A DNA stretch of 11,156 nucleotides from an uncultured Clostridia bacterium (GTDB taxonomy: Bacteria > Bacillota > Clostridia > Christensenellales > Aristaeellaceae), in contig CALGYL010000327.1 of assembly GCA_937934775.1 (NCBI GenBank), positions 1-11,156 of the forward strand, in the 5' to 3' direction. Shown here in pieces: positions 1-6,069 of this stretch. Below the pieces are notes generated by a model. It was not told where the DNA came from, did not search any database, and saw only the letters and a program-made list of their open reading frames with translations. Within the stretch, counting starts at the first letter, position 1, and each line of letters opens with the position of its first letter. Both the position numbers and the translations under genes were made by a program.

Positions 1-60
1 TCTGACTGTTCTTTCTCTCGCTCTCGCTGTATCGTTTTCAAGAATCGCATCGCACGTTCA

Positions 61-86
61 CCGTTTTTCGTTTGCGCCGTTTTTCG
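61..86. repeat. Short direct repeat in the leader of the left-edge transcript
   Basis: The 10-mer CCGTTTTTCG occurs at 61-70 and again at 77-86, read on the plus strand, 16 bases apart. On the minus strand it reads CGAAAAACGG twice, just downstream of the promoter at 98-126. It therefore lies in the 5' leader of whatever gene starts beyond position 1. I know of no function for it, and a chance duplication is possible. Confidence 0.4.
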
Positions 87-97
87 CGTGCTTGACT

Positions 98-126
98 ATA
101 ATATCACCAAGGATAACCGCTGTCAA
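98..126 (-). promoter_or_regulatory. Strong sigma-A promoter facing out of the left edge
   Basis: On the minus strand there is a perfect -35 box TTGACA (126-121), a 17-base spacer and a -10 box TATTAT (103-98). TGA lies immediately before the -10, which gives an extended -10 (TGn). Transcription would start near 91 and run leftwards off the window. The leader (about 91-1) has no open frame that I can recognise. It contains TTCTTGAAAACGATACAG on the minus strand, which resembles the conserved TTCTTTGAAAACT-type stretch upstream of 16S genes in Firmicutes rRNA operons. That makes an rRNA operon, or another strongly expressed gene, the likely target. The promoter itself is well supported. The identity of its target is inference. 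Confidence 0.75.
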
Positions 127-152
127 TAGTCTTTTTAGGATTTTTTTCGACT

Positions 153-749
153 TCACAATTTGTTAATATCCCGCCCTTTGAGAAGCGGCTGAAGCTGTTC
201 GCCGCGCAGCGCGGACAGCGCGGCCGCGCGCAGATCCGCAGTCTCCAGTACCAGCGAAGTCGGCTTGCGAACCGGATCATCCTGCGAGAAGGGAACAAAG
301 TAAACATGTTTGCGCGCCATCAGGGCTCCGATGTTTCCGGCGCTGCCCGAAAGGCCGTCGTTGGTGGAGATGCCAAGAAGGACGGGCCTTGCGTTTCGTA
401 GCTGGGATTTGACCGCCATGGTCACCGGCGTATCGGTGACGCCCTGCGCGAGCTTGGCCAGCGTGTTCCCGGTGCAAGGCGCAACGATCACCAGATCCAT
501 CAGCTTCTGCGGGCCGATGGGCTCAACCTCCTGGATTGTATGCCAGCAGCCGCGGCCGCAAATCTTCTCCAGCCGCGCGCGAATCGATGCCGCGGTACCA
601 AACCGCGTATCCATGGAGTAGACATTGCCAGAGAGGATCGGATACAGTTCCGCGTCGTTTAAATTCTCCAGAGCGTCAAACACGCTGTCGAAGGTGCAAA
701 ACGAGCCGGTCACGGCAACGGCGATGCGCGTTCCCCTGAGTTCATTCAT
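153..749 (-). CDS. dpaB: Dipicolinate synthase subunit B (SpoVFB)
   Basis: This is the flavoprotein-like subunit of dipicolinate synthase. With DpaA it converts a dihydrodipicolinate-pathway intermediate to dipicolinic acid in the mother cell, and the product is loaded into the spore core. The protein has 198 residues, close to the usual size for SpoVFB. It begins with a Rossmann-like strand (RIAVAVTGSFCTF, residues 8-20). It also has the flavoprotein-family segments VIVAPCTGNTLAKLAQG (about 87-103) and TDTPVTMAVKSQLR (about 105-118). The ATG at 749 overlaps the end of dpaA by 8 bases and is preceded by GGGAGG at 8-base spacing, so the two genes are translated together. I see no convincing terminator between its stop and the promoter at 98-126. 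The adjacent dpaA gene makes the assignment firm. Confidence 0.93.
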   Translation of the reverse strand: MNELRGTRIAVAVTGSFCTFDSVFDALENLNDAELYPILSGNVYSMDTRFGTAASIRARLEKICGRGCWHTIQEVEPIGPQKLMDLVIVAPCTGNTLAKLAQGVTDTPVTMAVKSQLRNARPVLLGISTNDGLSGSAGNIGALMARKHVYFVPFSQDDPVRKPTSLVLETADLRAAALSALRGEQLQPLLKGRDINKL

Positions 750-1587
750 ACGTAACGCCTCCCTTTCTCACTTCACGAATTGCGCTCAGCATTGCGCGCC
801 CTGCGCTCTCCGGGCAAAACCGCCCAGGAAGGCCCGGCTCGCGCCATGCCTTCAGCCCCATCGTCTGCGCCGCCTTGAGATCCACGCCGTACGGCGGGCT
901 GCTCAGATCGACCAGGAACGCGTCCTGCCGGAGGCAACTCAGGTGGCTCGCCTCCAGAACGCGCTGCGGCGGCGTGGAAAATACCACGCGCTGCGCGGGC
1001 AGGCGCAGGAGCATCTCCTCCATATCGACCGTCTGGGCTCCAGACCGTTCCGCAAGGCTTCTTGCTTCCGATGACCGCGCCGCGACCGTCACCCGAGCTC
1101 CATAGCCCAGCAATATGCCGGTCAGCGCGCGTCCGATGCGGCCATAGCCGATCACCATCACGCCGCACTCGGACAGGGAATAGAGCGCCCGCTCCGACAC
1201 GGCGTGTATTGCTCCCTCCGCGGTGTAAATCGCGTTCTTCAGCGTCAGGCGCTCGTTGCCGTTCAGGCTGACCGTCGGGTACTTCTGGCAAAACGCCTTG
1301 GGCGTCTCCCCCGGTCCGAAGAGATAGACCTGCGTGCCGGGCGTCAGCGCCTCCCAGATTTCCTCTGGCCGGTATGGGTTCTGGGCATAGGGAAACACCA
1401 TACCGGTCGCTCCAAACGGGTTATGTAGGACGACGGCCTCCGCCGCGCGCAGGTCGGGCAGCGTTGCGCCCGGGATATCCAGTCCGGCGTATTCCAGGCC
1501 CAGGCCTGCCGCGTCCACGCCATCCCGCCGCGCCCAATCGACCAGGTGCGCATAGCGCAAGTCGCCCCCGATCGCTACAAGTTCCAT
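742..1587 (-). CDS. dpaA: Dipicolinate synthase subunit A (SpoVFA)
   Basis: This is the NAD(P)-binding subunit of dipicolinate synthase, which makes the calcium-chelating dipicolinic acid of the spore core. From the ATG at 1587 it has 281 residues, near the roughly 300 of B. subtilis SpoVFA. The N-terminal half carries NAIYTAEGAIHAVSE (119-133). A dinucleotide-binding fold follows with VMVIGYGRIGRALTG (143-157), where GYGRIG is the GxGxxG loop. PGLPGRFCPESAGRAM (251-266) matches the family's C-terminal signature. The open frame extends upstream to 1680, but that start lies in the preceding terminator. The ATG at 1587 has GGGGAGAGGG just upstream and begins at the family N-terminus, so I chose it. 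Expression is probably driven by the sigma-K-like promoter at 1619-1646, isolating it from the housekeeping genes upstream. Confidence 0.94.
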   Translation of the reverse strand: MELVAIGGDLRYAHLVDWARRDGVDAAGLGLEYAGLDIPGATLPDLRAAEAVVLHNPFGATGMVFPYAQNPYRPEEIWEALTPGTQVYLFGPGETPKAFCQKYPTVSLNGNERLTLKNAIYTAEGAIHAVSERALYSLSECGVMVIGYGRIGRALTGILLGYGARVTVAARSSEARSLAERSGAQTVDMEEMLLRLPAQRVVFSTPPQRVLEASHLSCLRQDAFLVDLSSPPYGVDLKAAQTMGLKAWREPGLPGRFCPESAGRAMLSAIREVRKGGVTYE

Positions 1588-1618
1588 ATCCCTCTCCCCT
1601 TTTTCCGGATTCCCAGCG

Positions 1619-1646
1619 CATCCTATGCCCGGCGGAAGGACCGCGT
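1619..1646 (-). promoter_or_regulatory. Candidate sigma-K promoter for dpaAB
   Basis: On the minus strand, CATAGGATG (1627-1619) matches 8 of 9 positions of the sigma-K -10 consensus CATAnnnTA, with the preferred G before it. An AC (1646-1645) lies 17 bases upstream, as in the sigma-K -35 element. Transcription would begin about 25 bases upstream of the dpaA start. Dipicolinate synthase genes are known sigma-K targets in Bacillus and Clostridioides, so the location fits. No sigma-A promoter is evident here. The match is short and could arise by chance. Confidence 0.5.
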
Positions 1647-1653
1647 GAAGCGC

Positions 1654-1678
1654 AAAAAAAGAGACCCCGAAGGGTCCC
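1654..1678 (-). terminator. Rho-independent terminator after the dUTPase gene
   Basis: On the minus strand GGGACCC (1678-1672) pairs with GGGTCTC (1667-1661) with one G-U pair, closed by a UUCG tetraloop and followed at once by seven Ts (1660-1654). It lies 17 bases after the dUTPase stop codon and separates the housekeeping genes from the sporulation pair dpaA-dpaB. Confidence 0.92.
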
Positions 1679-1695
1679 ATGAAATGATCACTGCG

Positions 1696-2052
1696 TCAGA
1701 TCTCGTAACCCGGCTTTTTTGACAAGCCGTGCTGGCGGTCGAAGTTCTCCTGATTCTTTTTCAGATACCGCTCGTACAGTTCCTCCGCGTCCATTCCGGA
1801 TGAGAGGCACATGCTGACGAAAAAGTGGAGAAGATCCACAAGTTCCTCCCGCAGCGCTTCCTGATCGACCGGTTTGGGGTTCTTCCACCACTTGAAATTG
1901 ACTTCGTCCAGCAGTTCCGACAATTCGGAGATGGTGGCCAGCGTCTGCATCTGGATCCACTGCTCCATGGGGATGTCTTTCAAGTTGCGGCGCTCGTCCA
2001 ACTCATCGTTGAAGGCTTTTTGCAGGTCAAAGATTCGCTCCAGCTTGTCCAT
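1696..2052 (-). CDS. Dimeric-type dUTPase / MazG-like all-alpha NTP pyrophosphohydrolase
   Basis: This predicted small cytosolic enzyme of 118 residues probably hydrolyses dUTP, or a related nucleotide, to the monophosphate and pyrophosphate. The magnesium-binding signature of the all-alpha NTP pyrophosphatase superfamily is present: E43xxE46 with E50 in ISELSELLDE, and E70xxD73 in REELVDLLHFF. The FKWWK segment (53-57) and the C-terminal KKNQENFDRQHG (98-109) resemble dimeric dUTPases (the dUTPase_2 family) more than classical MazG. The start lies one base after the stop of the M16 gene, with GAGGTG inside the end of that gene serving as ribosome binding site, so translation is probably coupled. 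In B. subtilis this position is held by ymxH, an unrelated gene. The family is fairly clear. The exact substrate is inferred. Confidence 0.78.
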   Translation of the reverse strand: MDKLERIFDLQKAFNDELDERRNLKDIPMEQWIQMQTLATISELSELLDEVNFKWWKNPKPVDQEALREELVDLLHFFVSMCLSSGMDAEELYERYLKKNQENFDRQHGLSKKPGYEI

Positions 2053-2053
2053 A

Positions 2054-3289
2054 CTACACCTCGATCGTCTCGGCGCCTTTTCCGACCAGCGAAATCGATG
2101 GCTTGCCGCTTAAAAGCTTTCGTGTCAGATCGAAAACCTGGTCGTAGGTGATGGCGTCGATCTTATCGATGACCTCTTCCTCCGACTGTTCGGCATTCAG
2201 CAGAAGCTTTCTCCGGCCCAGTGCGTTCATACGGCTGGACGTGGACTCCAGGCCCAGAATGTAGCTGCCTTTGAGCTGTGCGCGGGCTTGATCGAACTCC
2301 TGCCGGGTCAAGCCGTCACGGACGATGCGCTCGATCTCCTGGCGGATCAACTTTAAAACCTCCGGCGCGTGCTCGATGCTGGTGCCCGCGTAGACTGCGA
2401 ACAGTCCCGAGTCCGAGTAGGAGGCGGGATAGCTGTACACCGTGTAGGCCAAACCGCGCTCTTCGCGGATGGACTGGAACAGACGGGAACTCATCGCGCC
2501 ACCCAGCACGCTGTTCAGGATAGACAGCGGGTAGATCTCGTCGGAATCCTGGGACACGCCGGGGTAGCCTACCGTCAGGTGCAATTGCTCAATGTCCTTT
2601 ACGCGGCGGATGATCTGAGGCTTTGCGGGTTTGGTCCGGTAGGACGGGCTGGGCTCGCCCGGTTCCCACTGCCCGAGGTACTCCTCGGCCAGCTTTAAAA
2701 CGGCATCCCAGTCGTAATTCCCGGCCAGCGCCAGCACCGTGTTTTCCGGCCTGTAAAATTTCTTGTAGTAGTGGATGAGCTTGGCGCGGGTCAGGGCGCT
2801 GACGCTCTCCTCCGTGCCCAGGATGGGACGGGCCAGCGGCTGATCGCCATACTGCGCCACCATGATCAGCTCGCTCACCAGGTCTTCCGGCGAGTCCTCG
2901 GCCATCGAGATCTCCTCGATGATCACGCCCTTCTCCTTTTCCAGCTCCTGCGGGCTGAACAGGGAATGAAGTACGATGTCCGAAATCACATCCATCGCCA
3001 GCGGCAGGTCTTCGTCCACCACTTTGGCGTAGAAGCAGGTGCACTCCTTGGATGTAAAGGCGTTCAGCTGACCACCGACGGCGTCCATGGCTTCCGCGAT
3101 GTCTCGGGCTGAGCGCTTTTTCGTGCCTTTGAAGAGCATGTGCTCGATGAAATGGCTGATGCCCGCCTGCTGGCGGGTTTCATACTGGGAGCCGCTCCCG
3201 ATCCACAGGCCCACCGACACCGACCGGAAGTGCGGGATCTTCTCCGCGATGATCCTCAGGCCGTTGGGAAGCGTATATTGATCGTACAT
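2054..3289 (-). CDS. mlpA: M16 family zinc peptidase (MlpA/YmxG-like, processing-peptidase type)
   Basis: This is a 411-residue M16 (insulinase/pitrilysin) peptidase of the short, single-subunit type. The inverted zinc motif HFIEH (46-50) is present, with zinc ligands H46 and H50 and catalytic E49. The third ligand is E126 in GVIIEEISMAEDSPED, at the spacing normal for processing peptidases. The second M16 domain carries SSRLFQSIREERGLAYTVYSY, with the Arg and Tyr residues typical of the substrate-binding half. There is no signal peptide, so it is likely cytosolic. It follows pnp, as mlpA does in B. subtilis, where the homologue affects extracellular protease production. The frame extends upstream to 3445 inside pnp, but the ATG at 3289 has AGGAGG at 6-base spacing and begins at the family N-terminus. 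The physiological substrate is unknown. Confidence 0.9.
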   Translation of the reverse strand: MYDQYTLPNGLRIIAEKIPHFRSVSVGLWIGSGSQYETRQQAGISHFIEHMLFKGTKKRSARDIAEAMDAVGGQLNAFTSKECTCFYAKVVDEDLPLAMDVISDIVLHSLFSPQELEKEKGVIIEEISMAEDSPEDLVSELIMVAQYGDQPLARPILGTEESVSALTRAKLIHYYKKFYRPENTVLALAGNYDWDAVLKLAEEYLGQWEPGEPSPSYRTKPAKPQIIRRVKDIEQLHLTVGYPGVSQDSDEIYPLSILNSVLGGAMSSRLFQSIREERGLAYTVYSYPASYSDSGLFAVYAGTSIEHAPEVLKLIRQEIERIVRDGLTRQEFDQARAQLKGSYILGLESTSSRMNALGRRKLLLNAEQSEEEVIDKIDAITYDQVFDLTRKLLSGKPSISLVGKGAETIEV

Positions 3290-3302
3290 TCCTGTCCTCC
3301 TG

Positions 3303-3338
3303 AAAAAGCGGGGAACCGGGCGCCGCCCAATTCCCCGC
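3303..3338 (-). terminator. Terminator between pnp and the M16 gene
   Basis: On the minus strand GCGGGGAA (3338-3331) pairs with TTCCCCGC (3315-3308). Inside, GGGC (3328-3325) pairs with GCCC (3321-3318) around a GGC loop, with a 2x2 internal mismatch between the two stems. Five Ts follow (3307-3303). The T run ends one base before the AGGAGG ribosome binding site (3301-3296) of the M16 gene, so the hairpin probably lowers read-through into that gene or tunes its translation. Confidence 0.85.
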
Positions 3339-3347
3339 GCAAGTGAT

Positions 3348-5516
3348 TTACCGCCGGAAGGGGCGGCTGTCCCGGCCGCCGTCGCGTCCGCCATCGCGGC
3401 GAACAGGCGGACGGCGCACCGGCATCGCCGGATTGTCGTACTCAATGTCGCTGCGAATCAGGTTCACGCGGCCCTGCGCATCAATCTCCGCGACCTTGAC
3501 CGGCAGCGTGTCGCCGATGGAAATAACGTCTTCCACCTTCTCCACCCGCTCGTTGGCCAGTTTCGAAACGTGCAGCATGCCGTCCTTGCCGGGCGCATAC
3601 TCCAGGAACGCGCCGAAAGGCATGATGCGAACGACCGTTCCTTCGAACTCGTCGCCCACTTTAAGCTCTTTGGTGATGCCTTCGATGATCTGGCGTGCCT
3701 TCTTGGCGGCCGCCTCGTCAGCGGTGGCAATGTAGACGCTGCCGTCGTCTTCGATGTCGATCTTGACACCGGTCTGCTCGATGATCTTGTTGATGGTCTT
3801 GCCGCGGGGACCGACCACTTCGCCGATCTTCTCCGGGTTGATCTTGAACACGATGATCTTGGGCGCGTACTTCGAAAGGCTCGGGCGGGGCGCCGGAAGC
3901 GCTTCCAGCATTTTGCCCAAGATGTGCATGCGGCCGTCAAAGGCCTGAGACAACGCCTGGCGCAGGATCGGCTCGTCGATGCCCTTGATCTTGATGTCCA
4001 TCTGGATCGCGGTGATGCCCAAGGCCGTGCCCGCAACCTTGAAGTCCATATCGCCCAGGAAGTCTTCCAAGCCTTGGATGTCGGTCAGAACCGCCACCTT
4101 GCCGGAAGCCTCGTCCTTGATCAGGCCCATGGCAACGCCGCCGACGGGCCGCTTGATCGGCACGCCCGCATCCATCAGCGCCAGCGTAGAACCGCAGACG
4201 GAAGCCTGAGAGGTAGAGCCGTTGGAACTCATGACCTCGCTGACCAGGCGCAGCGCGTACGGGAAATCATCGGTGGAGGGGATCATGGGCTCCAGCGCGC
4301 GCTCCGCCAGCGCACCGTGGCCGATTTCGCGGCGGCCGGGGCTGCGGGTGGGTTTGGCTTCGCCGGTAGAATAACCCGGGAAGTTGTAATGATGCATGTA
4401 GCGCTTGGATTCTTCCGGATAGATGGTGTCCAGCGCCTGCTGCTCGGAAACCGGCGCCAGCGTGGCGACGGTCATCACCTGGGTCTGACCGCGGGTGAAC
4501 ACGGCGGAACCGTGGGCGCGGGGCAGAACGCTGGTCTCGCACCAGATGGGACGCACTTCGGTCAGCTTGCGGCCGTCGGGACGGATGCCCTCGTCGATGA
4601 TGCGGCGGCGCATGACTTCCTTCTGGAGCGAATACAGCGCATCACCGATTTCGCCTTCGCGGCCGGCAAATTCTTCCGCGAAATGCGCCTTACACTCGGC
4701 CTTCAGCTCGGCCTCGCGGGCTTGGCGCTCCTCGCGGTCGAATGTTGCGAACACGTTTTTCACCTTGTCCAGCGCGAACTCGCGCAGAGCGGCCTTCACG
4801 TCGTCGCCAGGCAGCACCAGCGGGAATGTCCGCTTGGGCTGACCGATTTCGGCCACGATCTGCTCCTGGAAGGCCACGAGCTTCTTAATTTCCTCATGGG
4901 CGAACAGGATGCCAGCCAGCATGATCTCCTCGGAGACCTCTTTGGCGCCCGCTTCAACCATCAGCACGGCTTCCTTGGTGCCGGCGACGGTCAGGTGCAG
5001 CAGACTTTCGTTGCGCTGTTCGTCGTTGGGGTTGATGATGTATTTCCCATCCAGATAGCCTACGTTGACCGCGCCGGTGGGGCCGGCGAACGGAATGCAG
5101 CTGATGGAGAGCGCGATGGATGAACCGATCATCGCGGGAATCTCGGGCGTATTGTTGGAATCCATCGACATGACGGTCGCGACGACGGCCACATCGTTGC
5201 GCATTCCCTTCGGGAACAGCGGGCGCAGCGGGCGATCGATCAGGCGGCTAGTCAGGATGGCCTTTTCAGCCGGGCGGCCTTCGCGGCGGATCCAACCGCC
5301 GGGAATCTTGCCGACGGCGTAGAGCTTCTCTTCGAAGTCGACGCTCAGCGGGAAGAAGTCGATGCCGGGGCGCTGCGTCTCAGAGACCGTGGCGGTCACC
5401 AAAATGCATGTGTCCCCGTAGCGGACAAAGACCGCGCCGCTGGCCTGCTCGGCATACTTGCCGAACTCCAGTGTCAGCGTCCTTCCGCCCAATTCGTAAC
5501 TGTAACTCTTGAACAT
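3348..5516 (-). CDS. pnp: Polynucleotide phosphorylase (PNPase)
   Basis: PNPase degrades RNA from the 3' end with phosphate, releasing nucleoside diphosphates; it acts as a cytosolic trimer. The 722-residue protein has the full architecture: first RNase PH domain (about 10-140), helical linker (about 240-310), catalytic RNase PH domain (about 320-540), KH domain (about 553-612; GPRG at 569-572) and S1 domain (about 621-690). Catalytic D485, D491 and K493 lie in LEDFLGDMDFKVAG, equivalent to E. coli D486, D492 and K494. RR at 395-396 and SNGSTSQAS (431-439) match the phosphate site. The tail (700-722) is rich in Arg and Gly and is probably disordered and RNA-binding. The start has AAGGAGGGG at good spacing. 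It follows rpsO, as in most bacteria. Confidence 0.98.
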   Translation of the reverse strand: MFKSYSYELGGRTLTLEFGKYAEQASGAVFVRYGDTCILVTATVSETQRPGIDFFPLSVDFEEKLYAVGKIPGGWIRREGRPAEKAILTSRLIDRPLRPLFPKGMRNDVAVVATVMSMDSNNTPEIPAMIGSSIALSISCIPFAGPTGAVNVGYLDGKYIINPNDEQRNESLLHLTVAGTKEAVLMVEAGAKEVSEEIMLAGILFAHEEIKKLVAFQEQIVAEIGQPKRTFPLVLPGDDVKAALREFALDKVKNVFATFDREERQAREAELKAECKAHFAEEFAGREGEIGDALYSLQKEVMRRRIIDEGIRPDGRKLTEVRPIWCETSVLPRAHGSAVFTRGQTQVMTVATLAPVSEQQALDTIYPEESKRYMHHYNFPGYSTGEAKPTRSPGRREIGHGALAERALEPMIPSTDDFPYALRLVSEVMSSNGSTSQASVCGSTLALMDAGVPIKRPVGGVAMGLIKDEASGKVAVLTDIQGLEDFLGDMDFKVAGTALGITAIQMDIKIKGIDEPILRQALSQAFDGRMHILGKMLEALPAPRPSLSKYAPKIIVFKINPEKIGEVVGPRGKTINKIIEQTGVKIDIEDDGSVYIATADEAAAKKARQIIEGITKELKVGDEFEGTVVRIMPFGAFLEYAPGKDGMLHVSKLANERVEKVEDVISIGDTLPVKVAEIDAQGRVNLIRSDIEYDNPAMPVRRPPVRRDGGRDGGRDSRPFRR

Positions 5517-5586
5517 GTTTTCCCCTCCTTGTGGGCATTCTATCTATTTATTTTCATTGAAACCATATTCAGCCTGAGAGAACTGC

Positions 5587-5626
5587 AAAAACCGCCGCTT
5601 AGGGCAGTATCCCCCAAACGACGGCG
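5587..5626 (-). terminator. Terminator-like hairpin between rpsO and pnp
   Basis: On the minus strand CGCCG (5626-5622) pairs with CGGCG (5597-5593). An inner GGG/CCC pairing spans a mismatched region, and G plus TTTTT (5591-5587) follows. The stem is imperfect, so termination is probably partial, letting some transcripts continue into pnp. On the plus strand the 3' arm is followed by TTTT, so it could also act weakly in reverse. In E. coli this interval also carries RNase III processing signals that control pnp, but I cannot see that here. Confidence 0.65.
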
Positions 5627-5661
5627 TTTTGTTCATCTCAGGGACGCGGCCGCAGCAAGCA

Positions 5662-5922
5662 TTACTTGCGCAGACCCAGCTTGTTGATCAGTTCGCGGTA
5701 GCTCTCGATATCGTTGTTCTTCAGATAATCGAGAAGGCCACGACGCTGACCGACCATCAGCAGAAGGCCGCGGCGCGAGTGGTGATCTTTCTTGTGCTCT
5801 TTCAGATGCTCGTTGAGGTGGTTGATGCGCGCGGTCAAAAGCGCGATCTGAACCTCGGGAGAGCCGGTGTCGCCCTCGTGACGGCCGTATTGAGCGATGA
5901 TGTCCTGCTTAGAAATTTCCAT
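5662..5922 (-). CDS. rpsO: 30S ribosomal protein S15
   Basis: This is a primary binding protein of the small subunit, contacting the 16S rRNA central-domain three-way junction and helping assemble the platform. The 86-residue protein is slightly shorter than the usual 88-89. It shows the family hallmarks GDTGSPEVQIALLTARINHL (17-36), HLKEHKKDHHSRRGLLLMVG (39-58) and RRGLLDYLK (60-68), including the conserved HxxDHHSRRGL RNA-binding loop. The ATG at 5922 has GGAGGG at good spacing. It has its own promoter (6025-6053) and a structured leader (5963-6005) that may mediate autoregulation. Confidence 0.98.
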   Translation of the reverse strand: MEISKQDIIAQYGRHEGDTGSPEVQIALLTARINHLNEHLKEHKKDHHSRRGLLLMVGQRRGLLDYLKNNDIESYRELINKLGLRK

Positions 5923-5962
5923 GTGTTTCCCTCCTGTTTCTTATGCCCGCAAGCCAGGTGAA

Positions 5963-6005
5963 CCGTCGGAGATTCGGCAGACCGAGCAAACGGATAATCT
6001 CACGG
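5963..6005 (-). promoter_or_regulatory. Structured rpsO leader, candidate S15 autoregulatory element
   Basis: On the minus strand CCGT-GAGATT (6005-5996) pairs with AATCTC (5974-5969), then, after a 2-base CG bulge, with ACGG (5966-5963), giving a 10-bp stem. Its 21-base loop holds a second small stem, CGG-TCTG-CCG. The element lies between the predicted transcription start (about 6017) and the rpsO ribosome binding site. S15 mRNA leaders in Gram-positive bacteria are known to fold into junctions that mimic the S15 site in 16S rRNA. That this leader does so is inferred from position and shape only. A competing small hairpin CGGC-ATAATA-GCCG (6016-6003) shares bases with the outer arm. Confidence 0.45.
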
Positions 6006-6024
6006 CTATTATGCCGCAAGGATC

Positions 6025-6053
6025 ATTGTAGCATACCGTGCCTTCGATGTAAA
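6025..6053 (-). promoter_or_regulatory. Sigma-A promoter for rpsO (and pnp)
   Basis: On the minus strand a -35 box TTTACA (6053-6048), a 17-base spacer and a -10 box TACAAT (6030-6025) form a promoter with one mismatch in each box. TGC before the -10 gives an extended -10 (TGn). Transcription should begin near 6017. It starts 16 bases after the M23 stop codon, so rpsO does not depend on the M23 transcript. Confidence 0.8.
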
Positions 6054-6069
6054 TGCACTTTTTGTGAAG

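Noticed and set aside
1588..1680. Upstream extension of dpaA to the ATG at 1680
   Set aside because: That start falls in the dUTPase terminator and has no ribosome binding site, and the extra 31 residues do not resemble SpoVFA.
3290..3445. Upstream extension of the M16 gene into pnp
   Set aside because: It would add 52 residues encoded by the pnp 3' end and the terminator. The ATG at 3289 has an ideal ribosome binding site and the family's normal N-terminus.
3570..5123. A 517-codon open frame on the plus strand opposite pnp
   Set aside because: It lies wholly inside pnp, its translation has no recognisable family, and long antisense frames are expected in GC-rich genes.
5527..5580. A possible separate promoter for pnp (TAGAAT as -10)
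   Set aside because: No acceptable -35 lies at 16-18 bases; TGGTTT matches the consensus at only two positions.
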